A stretch of DNA of 64,000 nucleotides from Candidatus Goldiibacteriota bacterium HGW-Goldbacteria-1. Lineage in GTDB: Bacteria > Oederibacteriota > PGYV01. The translations under genes were made by a program, and so were the position numbers. The notes under the pieces are model-generated. The model was not told the origin of the DNA and did no database searches. It saw nothing but the letters and a program-made list of their open reading frames with translations. Shown piece by piece: positions 9,144 through 18,899 of this stretch; the first letter of the stretch is position 1; each line of letters opens with the position of its first letter. The stretch lies in contig PGYV01000010.1 in assembly GCA_002839855.1 (NCBI GenBank), positions 17,323 to 81,322 on the forward strand, in the 5' to 3' direction.

Positions 9144-12032
9144 TCAGTACCCAGTGCTTATCGAAAAATAAAATTTCCATATATCATCTGTCTTATCTAT
9201 CCTCTTTGCCACTTCAAACTTCATAGGCATAAACTGACGCTGCAGGACAAAAGTATCTATGGTCACGCCTACGCCGGCGCCGCTTAAAATTTCTTTTTCA
9301 TTTATGGCTTCCAAAACCCCTGTTTTCACCAATCCGGAATCAATAAATGCCTGTGTTTTAATATTTTTTACCATCCACCATTCAAGCGGCCAAAGCTTAA
9401 AATTAAGGTTCTTGGCAACTGTCTGGCGCAGTTCCGCTGAAACAAACCCTATCTTATCACCTGTAAATTCGCCATAGCCGGCGCCGCGCAGGGTGTTTAT
9501 GCCGCCAAAAACAAAATATGGCTTATCGTCGCCGTCTGTCATCGCGGCCACGGCGCGCGATGCAAAGACAGTATTCATGCCGCTTATAAAATTAAGGTCA
9601 AAATACTTTCTGAATTCCGCCTGATACACACCATAACTTCTTGTCCCGCCAAACATTTTTTCGGCGGCCTGCACATATAAAGAGAAGTAATTGCCCGAAA
9701 CCGGCCACATGTCGCGCCACGATACCGTATCGTGTTCATAATACAGCGCCGCCACATTTATAATATCAAACCTGTCGCCGTCAAATTCATAGCCGCTGCT
9801 GTAATTTATTTCGGTATATCTGTCAGAGACCCGCTGGGATGAAAAATTTATTCCCACACTGTCATAAAGGGTAAGCGGGTATTTCATATCAACAGTTGCA
9901 CCTGCCTGCGTGCTGTCAAGCCGCGAGAAAAAATCACCCGTTTCAAAATCGTATAATTTATACGTGTTCTGATTGTAAAAGAAATATAAGGATAAATCAA
10001 ACGGAAGCGCCATGTAAAGGTACTGCGTTTCAAACTGCGTGTAATACCCGGGCACGGCGTTTAACAGGACAGCAATATTGTGGTCACCCAGCATATCGGA
10101 TAACTGCAGATATCCGGCGCCTATTATACCCGTATCCGTGCCGGCGCCAAGTATGGCAAATATCATATCCGGCGAAAAAGCGGTGGTGTACTTTTTATTT
10201 TCAGAGATAAGCTCCGCCGCCCCGCTTTCAATTTCTTCCCTGAATTCAAGGTCGTCCTGCCCTGTTGTTTTGGGTTCCTGTACCGCCGCTGTTATTCCCG
10301 CAGTATCAGAAGAGTTTTCTTTTTTTAAACCCGCTTCCCCGTAATAGGACAAAGGCAGGCCGGAAAAATCACTTTTAGCATTCCTTAAATATTTATAGAT
10401 GTTATAACAGCCGTCTTCATAATATGAATACGCTATAAAATCGCCGGAAACAGAAGGCGAAAAAACACCGCCCGAAACATTGGTCAGCTGGCGGATTTCT
10501 TTGGTATCAATAATCATACTGTACAGGTTAAATATTCCGTTTTTATCAGAGACAAATATTATTTCTTTTTCCGCCGAAAATACCGGCGTTTCACAGTTAC
10601 CCGCTTCTGCCGTGGTTAATAGCTGTTTTACCCCGCTTTTCAATTCATAATGACAAAGCCTGTTTACTCCTTCGTGTTCTTCGGAAAAAACAAGCGCCGT
10701 TGCGTCCTGCGACCATGACACGCCGCTGTTTTCATAGACATTATCAGTTATTCTTAACAGCTTTCCTGTTGCAGGCTCATACAGATAAACATCCGAGAAA
10801 CCGGACACCGTACCGCACAGCGCTATGTATCGCCCGTCCGGTGATAAAGCGGGCGAACTTATTATATCAAGCCCCTCTATTTCATACTCTTTAAGCGCGC
10901 CGTTTTCAACATTGCCTTCAAACAACGCCATTTTGCCGCGTTTTTTCCCGGCAAAATATAACAGTTTTCCGTCTTTTGACCATGATATCGCATTACCGTT
11001 GGTATCAACACCTTCAAACTCCGCCAGAAAAGGCCGCACTATACCCGTACCGTCGTTTTTCATTATGAAGATTGTCTTTATTCCGTCTTTAGTGGAAACA
11101 TACGCAATTCTGCTTCCGTCCGGCGAGAATGACGGCGCAAGGTTATACACAAGGTTCCTGTGGTCATTCTGTGTAAGCGCAGGGCCATATTTTACCGCTT
11201 CATCACGGCCCTGTATCTGCGCCCAATATTTTTTCTTAAGATAAAAAGCCCACTCTTTTTCAAACTGACTGAAATCTTTTTTTAATATCTGCCTAAACAC
11301 AGCCTCTGTGCTTAATTCATCCGTATAAAATTTAAGGAATTTCTGTATGTTTTCCGCGCCGTATTTTGAAGCTATGTAATCAATGGCGCTCTGCGCCTCT
11401 TTATAAGCAAGATACACCTCTTCAAGGTGGGAAAACCCTTCCGCCTTATTCAGCGGCACCAGCCTGTCATTTATAACCGCGTCCCTTAAAACCATCTCTC
11501 CGCGCGTGTCAAAATCATCCGCGCAGTGTTCGGCCAACCCCTCCATTACCCACAAAGGCATAAACAAATCCTTATAAAGAGTCGCGTAAGAACGCATGCC
11601 TTCGCCGTATAATATATCAAATGATATTGCGTGCGTAATCTCGTGGGTTAATACCTCTTTGAACGCTTTAAGCGAACCGTTTGCCGGCAATACCACCCTG
11701 TTTTTATAAGCTTCTGTAAACCCGCCTGTTCCCTCACCAAGGTATGAAAGCGTTATATTTGTTGTGCCAAAATCAACCGGGTTTTCATAAATAAAAAGCG
11801 GAATTTTTTCTTTTGGCGTGTACCCAAGAATCTTGGTAATCTTTTCAAAAGCCTCTTCGGCGTAAATAACGCCAAATTTCGCAAGCAGTTCTTCGGATTT
11901 ATAATAATAGATTTTAAAGTGCGGGGTTTCAAAGATATGCCAGTCCATATCCTTTGTGCGTATTTTGTTATACGCGAAAACGGACGACACAGTAAAAAGC
12001 AATATGAAACACACAGCGGCAATTTTTTTCAT
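9144..12032 (-). CDS. Gluzincin peptidase / TolB-type propeller / outer-membrane barrel fusion
   Basis: This 962-residue protein begins with a signal peptide (about 1-20). A peptidase-MA-like domain follows (about 30-280) with HEITH at 130-134 and a third zinc ligand, probably Glu164, in WVMEGLAEH. Next come PD40/TolB-like propeller repeats (about 290-570; SFSPDGSRIAYVSTKDG, ALSPDGRYIALCG). After a linker there is a C-terminal region (about 620-962) with alternating aromatic strands, the GGINTLRGAGYGEFTG motif and a terminal aromatic, as in Omp85/surface-antigen barrels. It is likely an outer-membrane protein with a protease and propeller in the periplasm. It stands alone between repeat-rich gaps. 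Domain borders are by eye. Confidence 0.75.
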   Translation of the reverse strand: MKKIAAVCFILLFTVSSVFAYNKIRTKDMDWHIFETPHFKIYYYKSEELLAKFGVIYAEEAFEKITKILGYTPKEKIPLFIYENPVDFGTTNITLSYLGEGTGGFTEAYKNRVVLPANGSLKAFKEVLTHEITHAISFDILYGEGMRSYATLYKDLFMPLWVMEGLAEHCADDFDTRGEMVLRDAVINDRLVPLNKAEGFSHLEEVYLAYKEAQSAIDYIASKYGAENIQKFLKFYTDELSTEAVFRQILKKDFSQFEKEWAFYLKKKYWAQIQGRDEAVKYGPALTQNDHRNLVYNLAPSFSPDGSRIAYVSTKDGIKTIFIMKNDGTGIVRPFLAEFEGVDTNGNAISWSKDGKLLYFAGKKRGKMALFEGNVENGALKEYEIEGLDIISSPALSPDGRYIALCGTVSGFSDVYLYEPATGKLLRITDNVYENSGVSWSQDATALVFSEEHEGVNRLCHYELKSGVKQLLTTAEAGNCETPVFSAEKEIIFVSDKNGIFNLYSMIIDTKEIRQLTNVSGGVFSPSVSGDFIAYSYYEDGCYNIYKYLRNAKSDFSGLPLSYYGEAGLKKENSSDTAGITAAVQEPKTTGQDDLEFREEIESGAAELISENKKYTTAFSPDMIFAILGAGTDTGIIGAGYLQLSDMLGDHNIAVLLNAVPGYYTQFETQYLYMALPFDLSLYFFYNQNTYKLYDFETGDFFSRLDSTQAGATVDMKYPLTLYDSVGINFSSQRVSDRYTEINYSSGYEFDGDRFDIINVAALYYEHDTVSWRDMWPVSGNYFSLYVQAAEKMFGGTRSYGVYQAEFRKYFDLNFISGMNTVFASRAVAAMTDGDDKPYFVFGGINTLRGAGYGEFTGDKIGFVSAELRQTVAKNLNFKLWPLEWWMVKNIKTQAFIDSGLVKTGVLEAINEKEILSGAGVGVTIDTFVLQRQFMPMKFEVAKRIDKTDDIWKFYFSISTGY

Positions 12033-12563
12033 TCCTGCCCCTTAAACATAATTTTAACATATATGTAATTTTAGCATAAAATTGTGCGTTAGTAGAAGAA
12101 CTATAAAGAGCCAAGAGACGGAGGGACAGAAGTAAAGACAAAAACAAAACAAATATCGAAAATTCGAAATTCGAAAATTAGATTAACACATACAGGGGTT
12201 GGGTGTATTTTTTTAGTATGCGCCGCCCTAACATACTATGTATCCGGCAAAAGCGGTTTAATGCATCGCCGGCAAATCCGTATCTGCCGCGGGCTCACGG
12301 TTGCCAACGGATGAACATACATTTGATTTCAAGTTTGTTTGGATGCAAACACACCGGTTTGCGGCGCGTACTGAAAAAATATACCCAAGCCCTGTAAAAC
12401 TGGATGCTTGGATGCTTAGAGGCTTGGACTTTTGGTAAAAACAATTATAAAAAGCAAATACAACTACCGCAGACTAAAGACGCGGGACTGCCAAATCTAA
12501 CCCGGTCCGCCGACCTTCCGATTTTCCAAGCATCTAAGCATCCAAGCATTCTAAGCCTCTGCC
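12033..12563. repeat. Intergenic repeat mosaic (531 nt)
   Basis: From left to right: a purine-rich GACGGAGGGACAGAAGTAAAGAC module (12109-12150), a TTCGAAATT microrepeat (about 12158-12180), and the full MITE-like element (12191-12396). Then come 8-bp GGATGCTT repeats (12402-12428), a degraded REP palindrome (12463-12492) and the reverse-oriented 8-bp repeats (12525-12557). I see no gene. Confidence 0.85.
12191..12396. mobile_element. MITE-like element, full copy with 36-bp TIRs
   Basis: Left (12191-12226) and right (12361-12396) ends are inverted repeats matching at 32 of 36 positions, both beginning TACAGGG and ending AGTAYGCGCCGC. Read as plus-strand RNA, three of the four mismatches become G-U wobbles. 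The interior is 134 bp without an ORF and is shared with the copy at 1-187. No flanking target duplication is obvious. It could be a non-autonomous transposon or a structured RNA unit. Confidence 0.7.
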
Positions 12564-13904
12564 TTATATTTCCTTGCTCTTCCAATGCCCTTTTTTATAA
12601 AATATCCAGCCCACGATTCCCTGGAAGACAAACACGGACGCGATGCTTATGAATATTGCTTTATGCCCAATGGCGGGGTTACGCGACAGAAAAAATGCCA
12701 GCGGTATCTGCAGCGCAAAGAACGCCACTATGTTTATGGACATCGGGGTTTTTGTGGAACCCGCGCCGTTAAACGCGGCGCCGGCAAGCAGGCCAACGCC
12801 CATTAAAAGATAAAATGGAGAGACAATTCTTAGATACTGCACGCCATACTGAATGACTGTGTAATCGGGATTGAAAAACTTAATTATCATCGGCGCAAAA
12901 TTATAAGCAATAAGCCAGCAGGTAAACGTAAATAAGCTGTACATTTTCAGCCCCGTTATAACGCTGTCTTCCGCCCGTTTAATCTGCCCTGCGCCCATAT
13001 TATGCCCCACCATAACAGCAACAGACGAACCAATAGCCCATCCCAGCATCATTACAAAAACATCTATCCTGCTGCCTATTCCCATTGTGGCCAAAAGCGC
13101 GTCGCCGTGAGGCGCGGCAATTTTAAGCATTACCAACGCCGCAATATTGGAAGCAACTCCCTGAAGCATAGCGGGCGTTGATATACCGACATAATTGGCC
13201 AGGAATTTCCTGTCCAGTTTTATATCTTTTCTCTGAATCTTTAAAATACCTTCCTTCTGGGTAAGGATATAAATCATAATAAAAGTCGTCACAAAATATG
13301 AAATAAGCCTTGCAAGCGGCGCACCCATTATTCCAAGCTGAGGGAAACCCACCCATCCATAAATAAAAACCGGTTCCAGTATTGTATTAAGCGCGATAGA
13401 GACAAACAGCAGGTAAAAGTGTTTTCTTATCCCGCCCGCGGCCCTTAAAACGCCAAAGAAAACAAACAGCCCGCTGTCGTTTATCAGCGAGATAAGCGAT
13501 AAAAGATATATGGATTTGGCAAGGGCAAACGTTTCGCCTTTGGCGCCGAAATATATAAGTATTTTATCCATAAATATAATATTTACCGCTGCAAAAATAA
13601 GCCCCATTACATATCCGGCAAATATCACATTAACTACGGCTTTTTTTAAGCCGTCATAATCCTTTCTTCCGGCATAGCGCGAAATAACCGCTGCCGCGCC
13701 CGTCATAAGCCCGCCTTCCATTGACCAGAAAACCCCAAAAATGAATCCTGTAATAGATATGGCAGCCTGCGCGGACACACCTATCTTTCCAAGCAGAAAC
13801 ATATCAAATACAGAAAAGAAATTCTGCATAAGGTTCGTTATTAAAAGCGGAACGCTTAAGTATAATAAATTCTGTAAAATACTGCCTTTTTCAAGTTCTC
13901 TCAT
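12564..13904 (-). CDS. MATE-family multidrug/Na+ antiporter (1)
   Basis: This 446-residue polytopic inner-membrane transporter fits the MATE (NorM/DinF) length and its 12-helix, two-lobed pattern. LGKIGVSAQAAISITGFIFG near residues 37-56 and VGHNMGAGQIKRAE near 294-307 are the repeated half-motifs of the family. It would export cationic or amphipathic compounds using a Na+ or H+ gradient. A second MATE gene lies about 350 bp upstream, across a repeat mosaic, and is clearly related in layout. No regulator is adjacent, and the substrate cannot be inferred. Confidence 0.9.
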   Translation of the reverse strand: MRELEKGSILQNLLYLSVPLLITNLMQNFFSVFDMFLLGKIGVSAQAAISITGFIFGVFWSMEGGLMTGAAAVISRYAGRKDYDGLKKAVVNVIFAGYVMGLIFAAVNIIFMDKILIYFGAKGETFALAKSIYLLSLISLINDSGLFVFFGVLRAAGGIRKHFYLLFVSIALNTILEPVFIYGWVGFPQLGIMGAPLARLISYFVTTFIMIYILTQKEGILKIQRKDIKLDRKFLANYVGISTPAMLQGVASNIAALVMLKIAAPHGDALLATMGIGSRIDVFVMMLGWAIGSSVAVMVGHNMGAGQIKRAEDSVITGLKMYSLFTFTCWLIAYNFAPMIIKFFNPDYTVIQYGVQYLRIVSPFYLLMGVGLLAGAAFNGAGSTKTPMSINIVAFFALQIPLAFFLSRNPAIGHKAIFISIASVFVFQGIVGWIFYKKGHWKSKEI

Positions 13905-14256
13905 TTATGCTCCGTTATATTTTAAATATAGATGCTTGGATGCTTGGAAGGTCTGATGCTCGGCAAAACCATTTTTATCCGTTCTTCCGCTTTTGCTTAT
14001 TTTCTTTCTTTTAATATTTCGCTTCTGCTTAATTGCCTATAGCTTAATTATCTTTTTAAATTAACTACCGCACCTTTTTCGGTTTTCGCCTTGGTAGCCG
14101 CACCTTTTAAGGTGCGTTGTTTAGATTTCTCTCTTTTAAAAAACAATACCAACTTCAACTGCCGCACCCTAAAGGGTGCGCCTACCACTTCCAAACCAAA
14201 ATACCACACGTCCGGCTTTCCAAGCATCCAAGCATCTAATCTTCCAAGCGTCCGGC
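13905..14256. repeat. Intergenic repeat mosaic between the two MATE genes (352 nt)
   Basis: It holds 8-bp GATGCTTG units (13930-13960), the CTATAGCTTAATT module (13985-14050), a REP doublet with palindromes at 14099-14116 (CGCACCTT-TT-AAGGTGCG) and 14163-14180 (CGCACCCT-AA-AGGGTGCG), and 8-bp AAGCATCC units (14217-14250). No gene is visible. Confidence 0.85.
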
Positions 14257-15585
14257 TCAAAACTCCCTGTTCATCCAGTTTTTCCTTCCATAATAGAACA
14301 AGTAAATAAAAGCAAAAAATATAAGAGACAGGCTCATCGCCCAGAATATTCCGTATTCTTTAAAGGCTGTCATCGGAAGAATTAAAGCCATAACTATGCG
14401 CACCGGCCAGTAAACTATGAAACTTAAAACAAGTGAGAATCCAATCGCCCCCGCGGCGTTAAACGCGCTCTGCGCCATAAGCCCGGCGCCCATAAGAGGA
14501 AGAGCAAAAGCAATTGCTTTCATAAAATACCGGCCGTAATTTAAAGTCGCCGGGTCAGATGTAAACAGGCCAAGCACAAATTCAGGGAAGAAAAAATACA
14601 CTAAAGCAGCCGGTATTGTAAAAACGGAAAAAACAGCCGCCGCGTCTTTCACAGCCTGCATTGCCCTGTCCTTATACCCGGCACCCAGGTTGTGCCCCAC
14701 CACCACGCCGCCGGAATTGCCTATAGGCCACCCTATCATCATCACAAAATACCCTATTCTTAAAACTATTCCATACGCGGCAATAAACGCGTTGCCGTAT
14801 CCGGATATAAGTTTAAGCATCAGCATTGAACTGGCATCAAAGACAAAACCCTGCAGTATTGCCTTGGCTGAAAACTGCGCGTAAGTTTTAAACAGAATCC
14901 TGTCCGGCTTAAAATATTCCGCCTTAAGCTTAAAAAAATGCCTGCCTTTTACAAAAACAAAACCGTAAACAAGCGCCATTAAAGTGTTAGTGCACAAAGC
15001 TGTAAGAGCCACGCCTTTTAAACCAAGGTTAAGTTTAAATATAAAAATAGGATTCAATATCACCCAAAACACGGACATCAGGGCCACTACTTTTAAAGGC
15101 GTTATGGAATCACCCGCACCCCTTAAAACACCAAGAAAAACCGAGAACACAGCAAAGGGCAGAAAACTTAATAACATTATGGATGTGTATTCTTTTGCCA
15201 TCGTGAAAACTTCGCCTTTAGCGCCAAAAAATACAAGCATGGGATCCATAAAAATATATGCGGCCAGGCTGAATAAACCAAAAGCCAGAACAGCAAAGAT
15301 AAGCATCTGCGCCACAGCGCGGTTAAGTTCCGCGTGGTTTCCCCTTCCGGTATAACGCGACGTCATAGTAATGGCCGCGTTAATAAGCCCGCCGTGCAGG
15401 GAAAGATACAACCCGTAAAAACTTGACATAACGATGGCAAAAGCCGCCAGCGCTTCCAGATTTATTCTTCCTATAAGATACATTTCAAATCCCGCGGCAA
15501 GATTCTGCAGCACATTTGCCGTAATCATAGGCCAGGACAGATGTATTATATGTGATTTTAAATTGCCGGTATGAAGTTCTCTCAT
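14257..15585 (-). CDS. MATE-family multidrug/Na+ antiporter (2)
   Basis: This 442-residue MATE transporter has the same layout as the neighbour at 12564-13904. The half-motifs are LIGRINLEALAAFAIVMSSF near residues 36-55 and VVGHNLGAGYKDRAMQA near 291-307. The gene begins 7 nt after nfo ends, so it is probably in one transcript with dcd and nfo. The two MATE copies look like an old duplication now separated by repeats. Confidence 0.9.
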   Translation of the reverse strand: MRELHTGNLKSHIIHLSWPMITANVLQNLAAGFEMYLIGRINLEALAAFAIVMSSFYGLYLSLHGGLINAAITMTSRYTGRGNHAELNRAVAQMLIFAVLAFGLFSLAAYIFMDPMLVFFGAKGEVFTMAKEYTSIMLLSFLPFAVFSVFLGVLRGAGDSITPLKVVALMSVFWVILNPIFIFKLNLGLKGVALTALCTNTLMALVYGFVFVKGRHFFKLKAEYFKPDRILFKTYAQFSAKAILQGFVFDASSMLMLKLISGYGNAFIAAYGIVLRIGYFVMMIGWPIGNSGGVVVGHNLGAGYKDRAMQAVKDAAAVFSVFTIPAALVYFFFPEFVLGLFTSDPATLNYGRYFMKAIAFALPLMGAGLMAQSAFNAAGAIGFSLVLSFIVYWPVRIVMALILPMTAFKEYGIFWAMSLSLIFFAFIYLFYYGRKNWMNREF

Positions 15586-15592
15586 TTTTTCC

Positions 15593-16432
15593 TTACTTCC
15601 TGCGCAGGCTTTTCATCAGTTTTATGTTTTTTATGTCCATATCATCTTCGTCCGGCGTTTCCATTATGACGGGTGTGTCTTTAAACCTTTTATCGTTAAT
15701 AAGTTTTCTGAAGAACTCAATTCCAATCTCACCCTGACCAAGGTGCTGGTGCCTGTCTTTTTTGGAGCCAAGGGGGACCATTGAATCATTGGCGTGAAAA
15801 CAAAGCAGTCTTTCAAGCCCTATTATTGAATCAAATCTTTTGAATATTTTCTCGTATTCGTTTTTAAGGTCATATCCCGCGCCAAAAGCGTGCGCGGTAT
15901 CAAAACACACGCCTGTTTTGTCTTTATCTTTTACTTTTTTTAAAATATAGGCAATTTCCTCAAAATTACCGCCAATGGTATTGCCTGTGCCTGCAGTTAT
16001 TTCTAATAATAACTTAGAGCCAAACTTTTTCATGCGCGACAGCGCCAGATTCATGCTTTCCGCCACAGTATCAAGCCCCTGTTCTAAAGTGCCGCCGCGG
16101 TAGCTGCCGGGATGAAAAACCAACCCGTCAAGTTTTAACACCTGCACCCTTTCCATCTCTTCATAAAAAGCATTTCTGGACTGTGCCAGTTTTGCGCTGT
16201 CCGTACTTGCAAGGTTAATTAAATAGGAGTCATGCGCGACAACTTTTTTCAATCCGCTATTCTTAAAGTCTTCAATAAATTTTTTAACATCAGCTGCGGG
16301 CGGAGTCTTAACATCCCACGTCCTTTGGTTGGCGGTAAATATCTGAATGGCTTCACAGCCCGTCCTTAACCCTTCTGACACGGCATTATATATTCCGCCT
16401 GCTATGGATACATGTACCCCTATTAATCCCAT
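15593..16432 (-). CDS. nfo: Deoxyribonuclease IV (AP endonuclease IV)
   Basis: This 279-residue TIM-barrel enzyme cuts DNA 5' to abasic sites in base-excision repair. It shows HVSIAGG at the N-terminus, VFHPGSYRGG near 102-111, LLEITAGTGNTIGG near 141-154 and GVCFDTAHAFGAGYDL near 175-190. FHANDSMVPLGSKKDRHQHLGQGEIG and the ETPDED end supply the trinuclear zinc ligands. All conserved blocks are present and the length is normal. It sits 20 nt after dcd. Confidence 0.96.
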   Translation of the reverse strand: MGLIGVHVSIAGGIYNAVSEGLRTGCEAIQIFTANQRTWDVKTPPAADVKKFIEDFKNSGLKKVVAHDSYLINLASTDSAKLAQSRNAFYEEMERVQVLKLDGLVFHPGSYRGGTLEQGLDTVAESMNLALSRMKKFGSKLLLEITAGTGNTIGGNFEEIAYILKKVKDKDKTGVCFDTAHAFGAGYDLKNEYEKIFKRFDSIIGLERLLCFHANDSMVPLGSKKDRHQHLGQGEIGIEFFRKLINDKRFKDTPVIMETPDEDDMDIKNIKLMKSLRRK

Positions 16433-16452
16433 TTGTTTACACGCTGCCCGAT

Positions 16453-17010
16453 TTACTTTTTTATCTTGGCGATAGTTATCTTTTTCTGCGCCTGATACTT
16501 GCCTTTTTTGTCAGCGTAAGATACCTCGCACGGTTCTTCTGCCTTTAAAAACAATACCTGTGCTATGCCTTCATTAGCGTAAAGTTTGGCAGGTAATGGA
16601 GTCAGGTTTGAAATGGAAATAGTGACAAACCCTTCCCATTCAGGTTCAAACGGCGTTATATTCATAAATATACCGCTTCTGGCATAAGTGGACTTGCCAA
16701 AAGTAATTGTCACAATATCGCGCGGTATGCGGAAATATTCCACGCTTTTTGCCAGCACGTAAGAGTTCGGCGGAATAATACATTCTTTTCCTTTATAATC
16801 AATGAAGTGCGATATATCAAAGTTCTTGGGGTCAACTATCGTTTTGGAAGCGGGGTTAAAAATTTTAAACTCATCAGATATTCTCATATCATAACCGTAC
16901 GAAGATACGCCGGAAGATATAACGCCTTTTGCCACCTGCTTTGCCTGAAAGGGTTCTATCATCCCCTTTTTCGCCATCATCTTTATCCATTTATCATTCA
17001 TCACGCCCAT
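16453..17010 (-). CDS. dcd: dCTP deaminase
   Basis: This 185-residue trimeric enzyme deaminates dCTP to dUTP for thymidylate synthesis. Visible signatures are [15 protein letters not shown] near 38-52, [13 protein letters not shown] near 80-92, [11 protein letters not shown] near 103-113 and [15 protein letters not shown] with the catalytic Glu near 125. GGAG six bases before ATGGGC supports this start; the later Met4 is an alternative. It heads the probable operon dcd-nfo-MATE. Confidence 0.95.
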   Translation of the reverse strand: MGVMNDKWIKMMAKKGMIEPFQAKQVAKGVISSGVSSYGYDMRISDEFKIFNPASKTIVDPKNFDISHFIDYKGKECIIPPNSYVLAKSVEYFRIPRDIVTITFGKSTYARSGIFMNITPFEPEWEGFVTISISNLTPLPAKLYANEGIAQVLFLKAEEPCEVSYADKKGKYQAQKKITIAKIKK

Positions 17011-17115
17011 TATTATCTCCTTTTAAAACTTTTTTTAATTTTCGGCATTATATCATAATGCAAAACAAAATCAATAAATCCTTTTAATCTCTTATTTTGA
17101 ACGTTAAAATGAGTG

Positions 17116-17153
17116 TTGACATTACCTGCTAATGTATTAAAATGGTCAGGTAA
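17116..17153 (+). promoter_or_regulatory. SDR promoter with overlapping dyad operator
   Basis: TTGACA (17116-17121) and TAAAAT (17138-17143) are separated by 16 bp. The inverted repeat TTACCTG (17122-17128) / CAGGTAA (17147-17153) brackets the -10, the placement expected for a repressor site. No regulator gene is adjacent. Confidence 0.6.
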
Positions 17154-17180
17154 AATATTAAATTATCGGAGGTACTAAAA

Positions 17181-17897
17181 ATGGACGTTAAAGGAAAAAC
17201 AGCAATAATAACAGGCGCCAACCGCGGGCTTGGTTTTGCAATGTCAGAGAAACTTGCTTCAATGGGCGCGACAGTTATAATGGCGTGCAGGGATGCAAAA
17301 AAAGGAAAAGAAGCCGCGGCAAAGCTGACAGCAAAAGGTTATAAGGCAGTTGCAATGCAGGTAAAAGTGGATGATACCAATTCAATAAATAAATTTGCCA
17401 AAGAAGTCGCCAAAAAGTTCCCTGTGGTGGATATCCTGATAAACAACGCGGGAGTTAATTCCGAACCCGGCGAAACAGGAATAGAGAACCTTAACCTTGA
17501 AATGTTCCAGAAGATAATGAAGATTAACCTTGTAGGGCCTGTTTGGATATGCAAAAACATAGTGCCGTTAATGAAGAAATCTGATGACGCAAGGATTGTT
17601 AATTTTTCATCCGGCTTGGGCCAGCTTTCAGTTCCAAGAATGGGGCCATATCCGTCATACAGCATTTCAAAAACAGCTATAAACCAGCTGACAAAGTTTT
17701 TAGGCGAAGAATTGAAAAATACAAAGGTTAAAGTTTTTTCCGTTGACCCGGGCTGGGTTAAGACAGATTTAGGCGGCCCGCAGGCTCCCCTTTCAATTGA
17801 AGAAGGAATTGTAACCCCTATATGGTTAGCCACCGCAGACACAAAAGACCTTGTAAGCGGAGAGTTTTACAAGGAAAAACAGATTCTGGGCTGGTAA
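17181..17897 (+). CDS. Short-chain dehydrogenase/reductase
   Basis: This 238-residue NAD(P)-dependent oxidoreductase is of the carbonyl-reductase-like SDR type. It has the nucleotide motif TGANRGLGFA near residues 13-22, NNAG near 90, the catalytic Ser in FSSG and the YxxxK pair in YPSYSISKTA, and a PGWVKTDLGG stretch typical of the family. The RBS GGAGG is 8 nt before the ATG. It is the only clear plus-strand gene here, diverges from dcd, and has its own promoter, operator-like dyad and terminator, so it is probably an independently regulated monocistron. The substrate is unknown. Confidence 0.93.
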   Translation: MDVKGKTAIITGANRGLGFAMSEKLASMGATVIMACRDAKKGKEAAAKLTAKGYKAVAMQVKVDDTNSINKFAKEVAKKFPVVDILINNAGVNSEPGETGIENLNLEMFQKIMKINLVGPVWICKNIVPLMKKSDDARIVNFSSGLGQLSVPRMGPYPSYSISKTAINQLTKFLGEELKNTKVKVFSVDPGWVKTDLGGPQAPLSIEEGIVTPIWLATADTKDLVSGEFYKEKQILGW

Positions 17898-17911
17898 TAA
17901 TAATATAAATC

Positions 17912-17943
17912 AAAAGGCGGCACATACGTGCCGCCTTTTTTTA
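17912..17943 (+). terminator. Intrinsic terminator after the SDR gene
   Basis: The stem is GGCGGCAC (17916-17923), loop ATAC, GTGCCGCC (17928-17935), then eight Ts. The preceding A-run can extend the stem. Confidence 0.9.
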
Positions 17944-17968
17944 TTTGCAGTGGTTTCATTAAGTGCTT

Positions 17969-18145
17969 TTACACCTTAGCTTTTCGTTGCCTGCCATTCA
18001 CAAAAAACTTATCTTTTAATCCGTACTTTTCAGCAACTTCCATAAAATCCATAGTTCCGTTTATTTTATCTCTGCTGCCTTTATTCGGAATTTTTTTTGA
18101 TTGTTTTTGAGATTTAACCGGAATTTTACCGCCCAAATTCTTCAT
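17969..18145 (-). CDS. Small basic hypothetical protein
   Basis: This 58-codon frame starts MKNLGGKIPVKSQKQSKKIP and ends with FFVNGRQRKAKV. AAGGGGG lies a few bases before the ATG. It is Lys/Gln/Asn-rich and matches no family I know. It may be a real microprotein or the remnant of a larger gene in this decayed stretch. Confidence 0.35.
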   Translation of the reverse strand: MKNLGGKIPVKSQKQSKKIPNKGSRDKINGTMDFMEVAEKYGLKDKFFVNGRQRKAKV

Positions 18146-18196
18146 GGCAGACCCCCTTCACATATATTTACTTTTCTCTTATCCCACTATTTAAAA

Positions 18197-18355
18197 TTAA
18201 ACTATAATATACTTCTCCAGTTTTTCTTTCCTTGTCTTCCAGTCAAGAGTTGCCTTTGTAAGCAAATCATAATACTTTTTATCACACCCTCTCCTCCTTA
18301 TCAACTCATCATTTCCAACACAGAACAATACCCCGTGCATGACTACAACATCCAC
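18197..18355 (-). pseudogene. Short hypothetical frame, probable gene remnant
   Basis: A GTG (or ATG at 18340) frame encodes about 52 residues beginning MDVVVMHGVLFCVGNDELIR and ending KLEKYIIV. A stop lies just upstream in frame. The composition looks like genuine protein, but the length and the lack of a clear RBS suggest a 3' fragment of a lost gene. I cannot assign a family. Confidence 0.3.
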
Positions 18356-18503
18356 CTTTCTTTAGCTGGACTGAAACCAGCACAAAATCAAAGGCTCATT
18401 TTTGCCTCATTTGAACCATAAAAGTTATTGACTCGTTATTGGCTCATTTGAGCCAATAACCCGTATCACGCTTTTCTGTACCGCGAACCTTTAATAAACA
18501 ATT

Positions 18504-18815
18504 CTAAATCAATTCTGAACGCAGTGCGTTCACTTTTATATATACTTTGAACACCAATTCTATTCTTCTGTGTTTAACTCTATCTAACTTCCCAGTACAC
18601 GCCTCTTCTCCGCCTTTTCTGACTATAACACCTTTTTCTTTTAATATTTCCATCTGCTTCTGGACCGCAGATAGATTTATACAAAGTCTGCGCACAAGTT
18701 CATTTCTTGTTATCCTGGTATTTTTTTGTATTTCGGTGATTATTACAGCTTTCTTTTGAGTCAGATTCTGACCACCTAATCTATCAGCCCGGCATACTGG
18801 AGGCAAACCCTGCAA
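18504..18815 (-). pseudogene. Winged-helix remnant of an ATP-binding regulator
   Basis: About 100 residues hold a clear winged helix: AVIITEIQKNTRITRNELVR, then LSAVQKQMEILKEKGVIVRKGG. The start would be TTG with no RBS, and the leading residues (RLGGQNLTQ) look like the linker before the C-terminal winged helix of AlbA_2/HATPase_c_4 proteins. I read it as the surviving 3' end of a protein similar to the intact one just upstream at 18900-20360. It could instead be a small standalone regulator. Confidence 0.45.
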
Positions 18816-18899
18816 TAATATATTTTAGCCCCAGCCTGCGGCTATAAAAGACTTAAAATATAAATGTCGGCTTTGTCTTGTTTGTGTCGGGTTACTGTA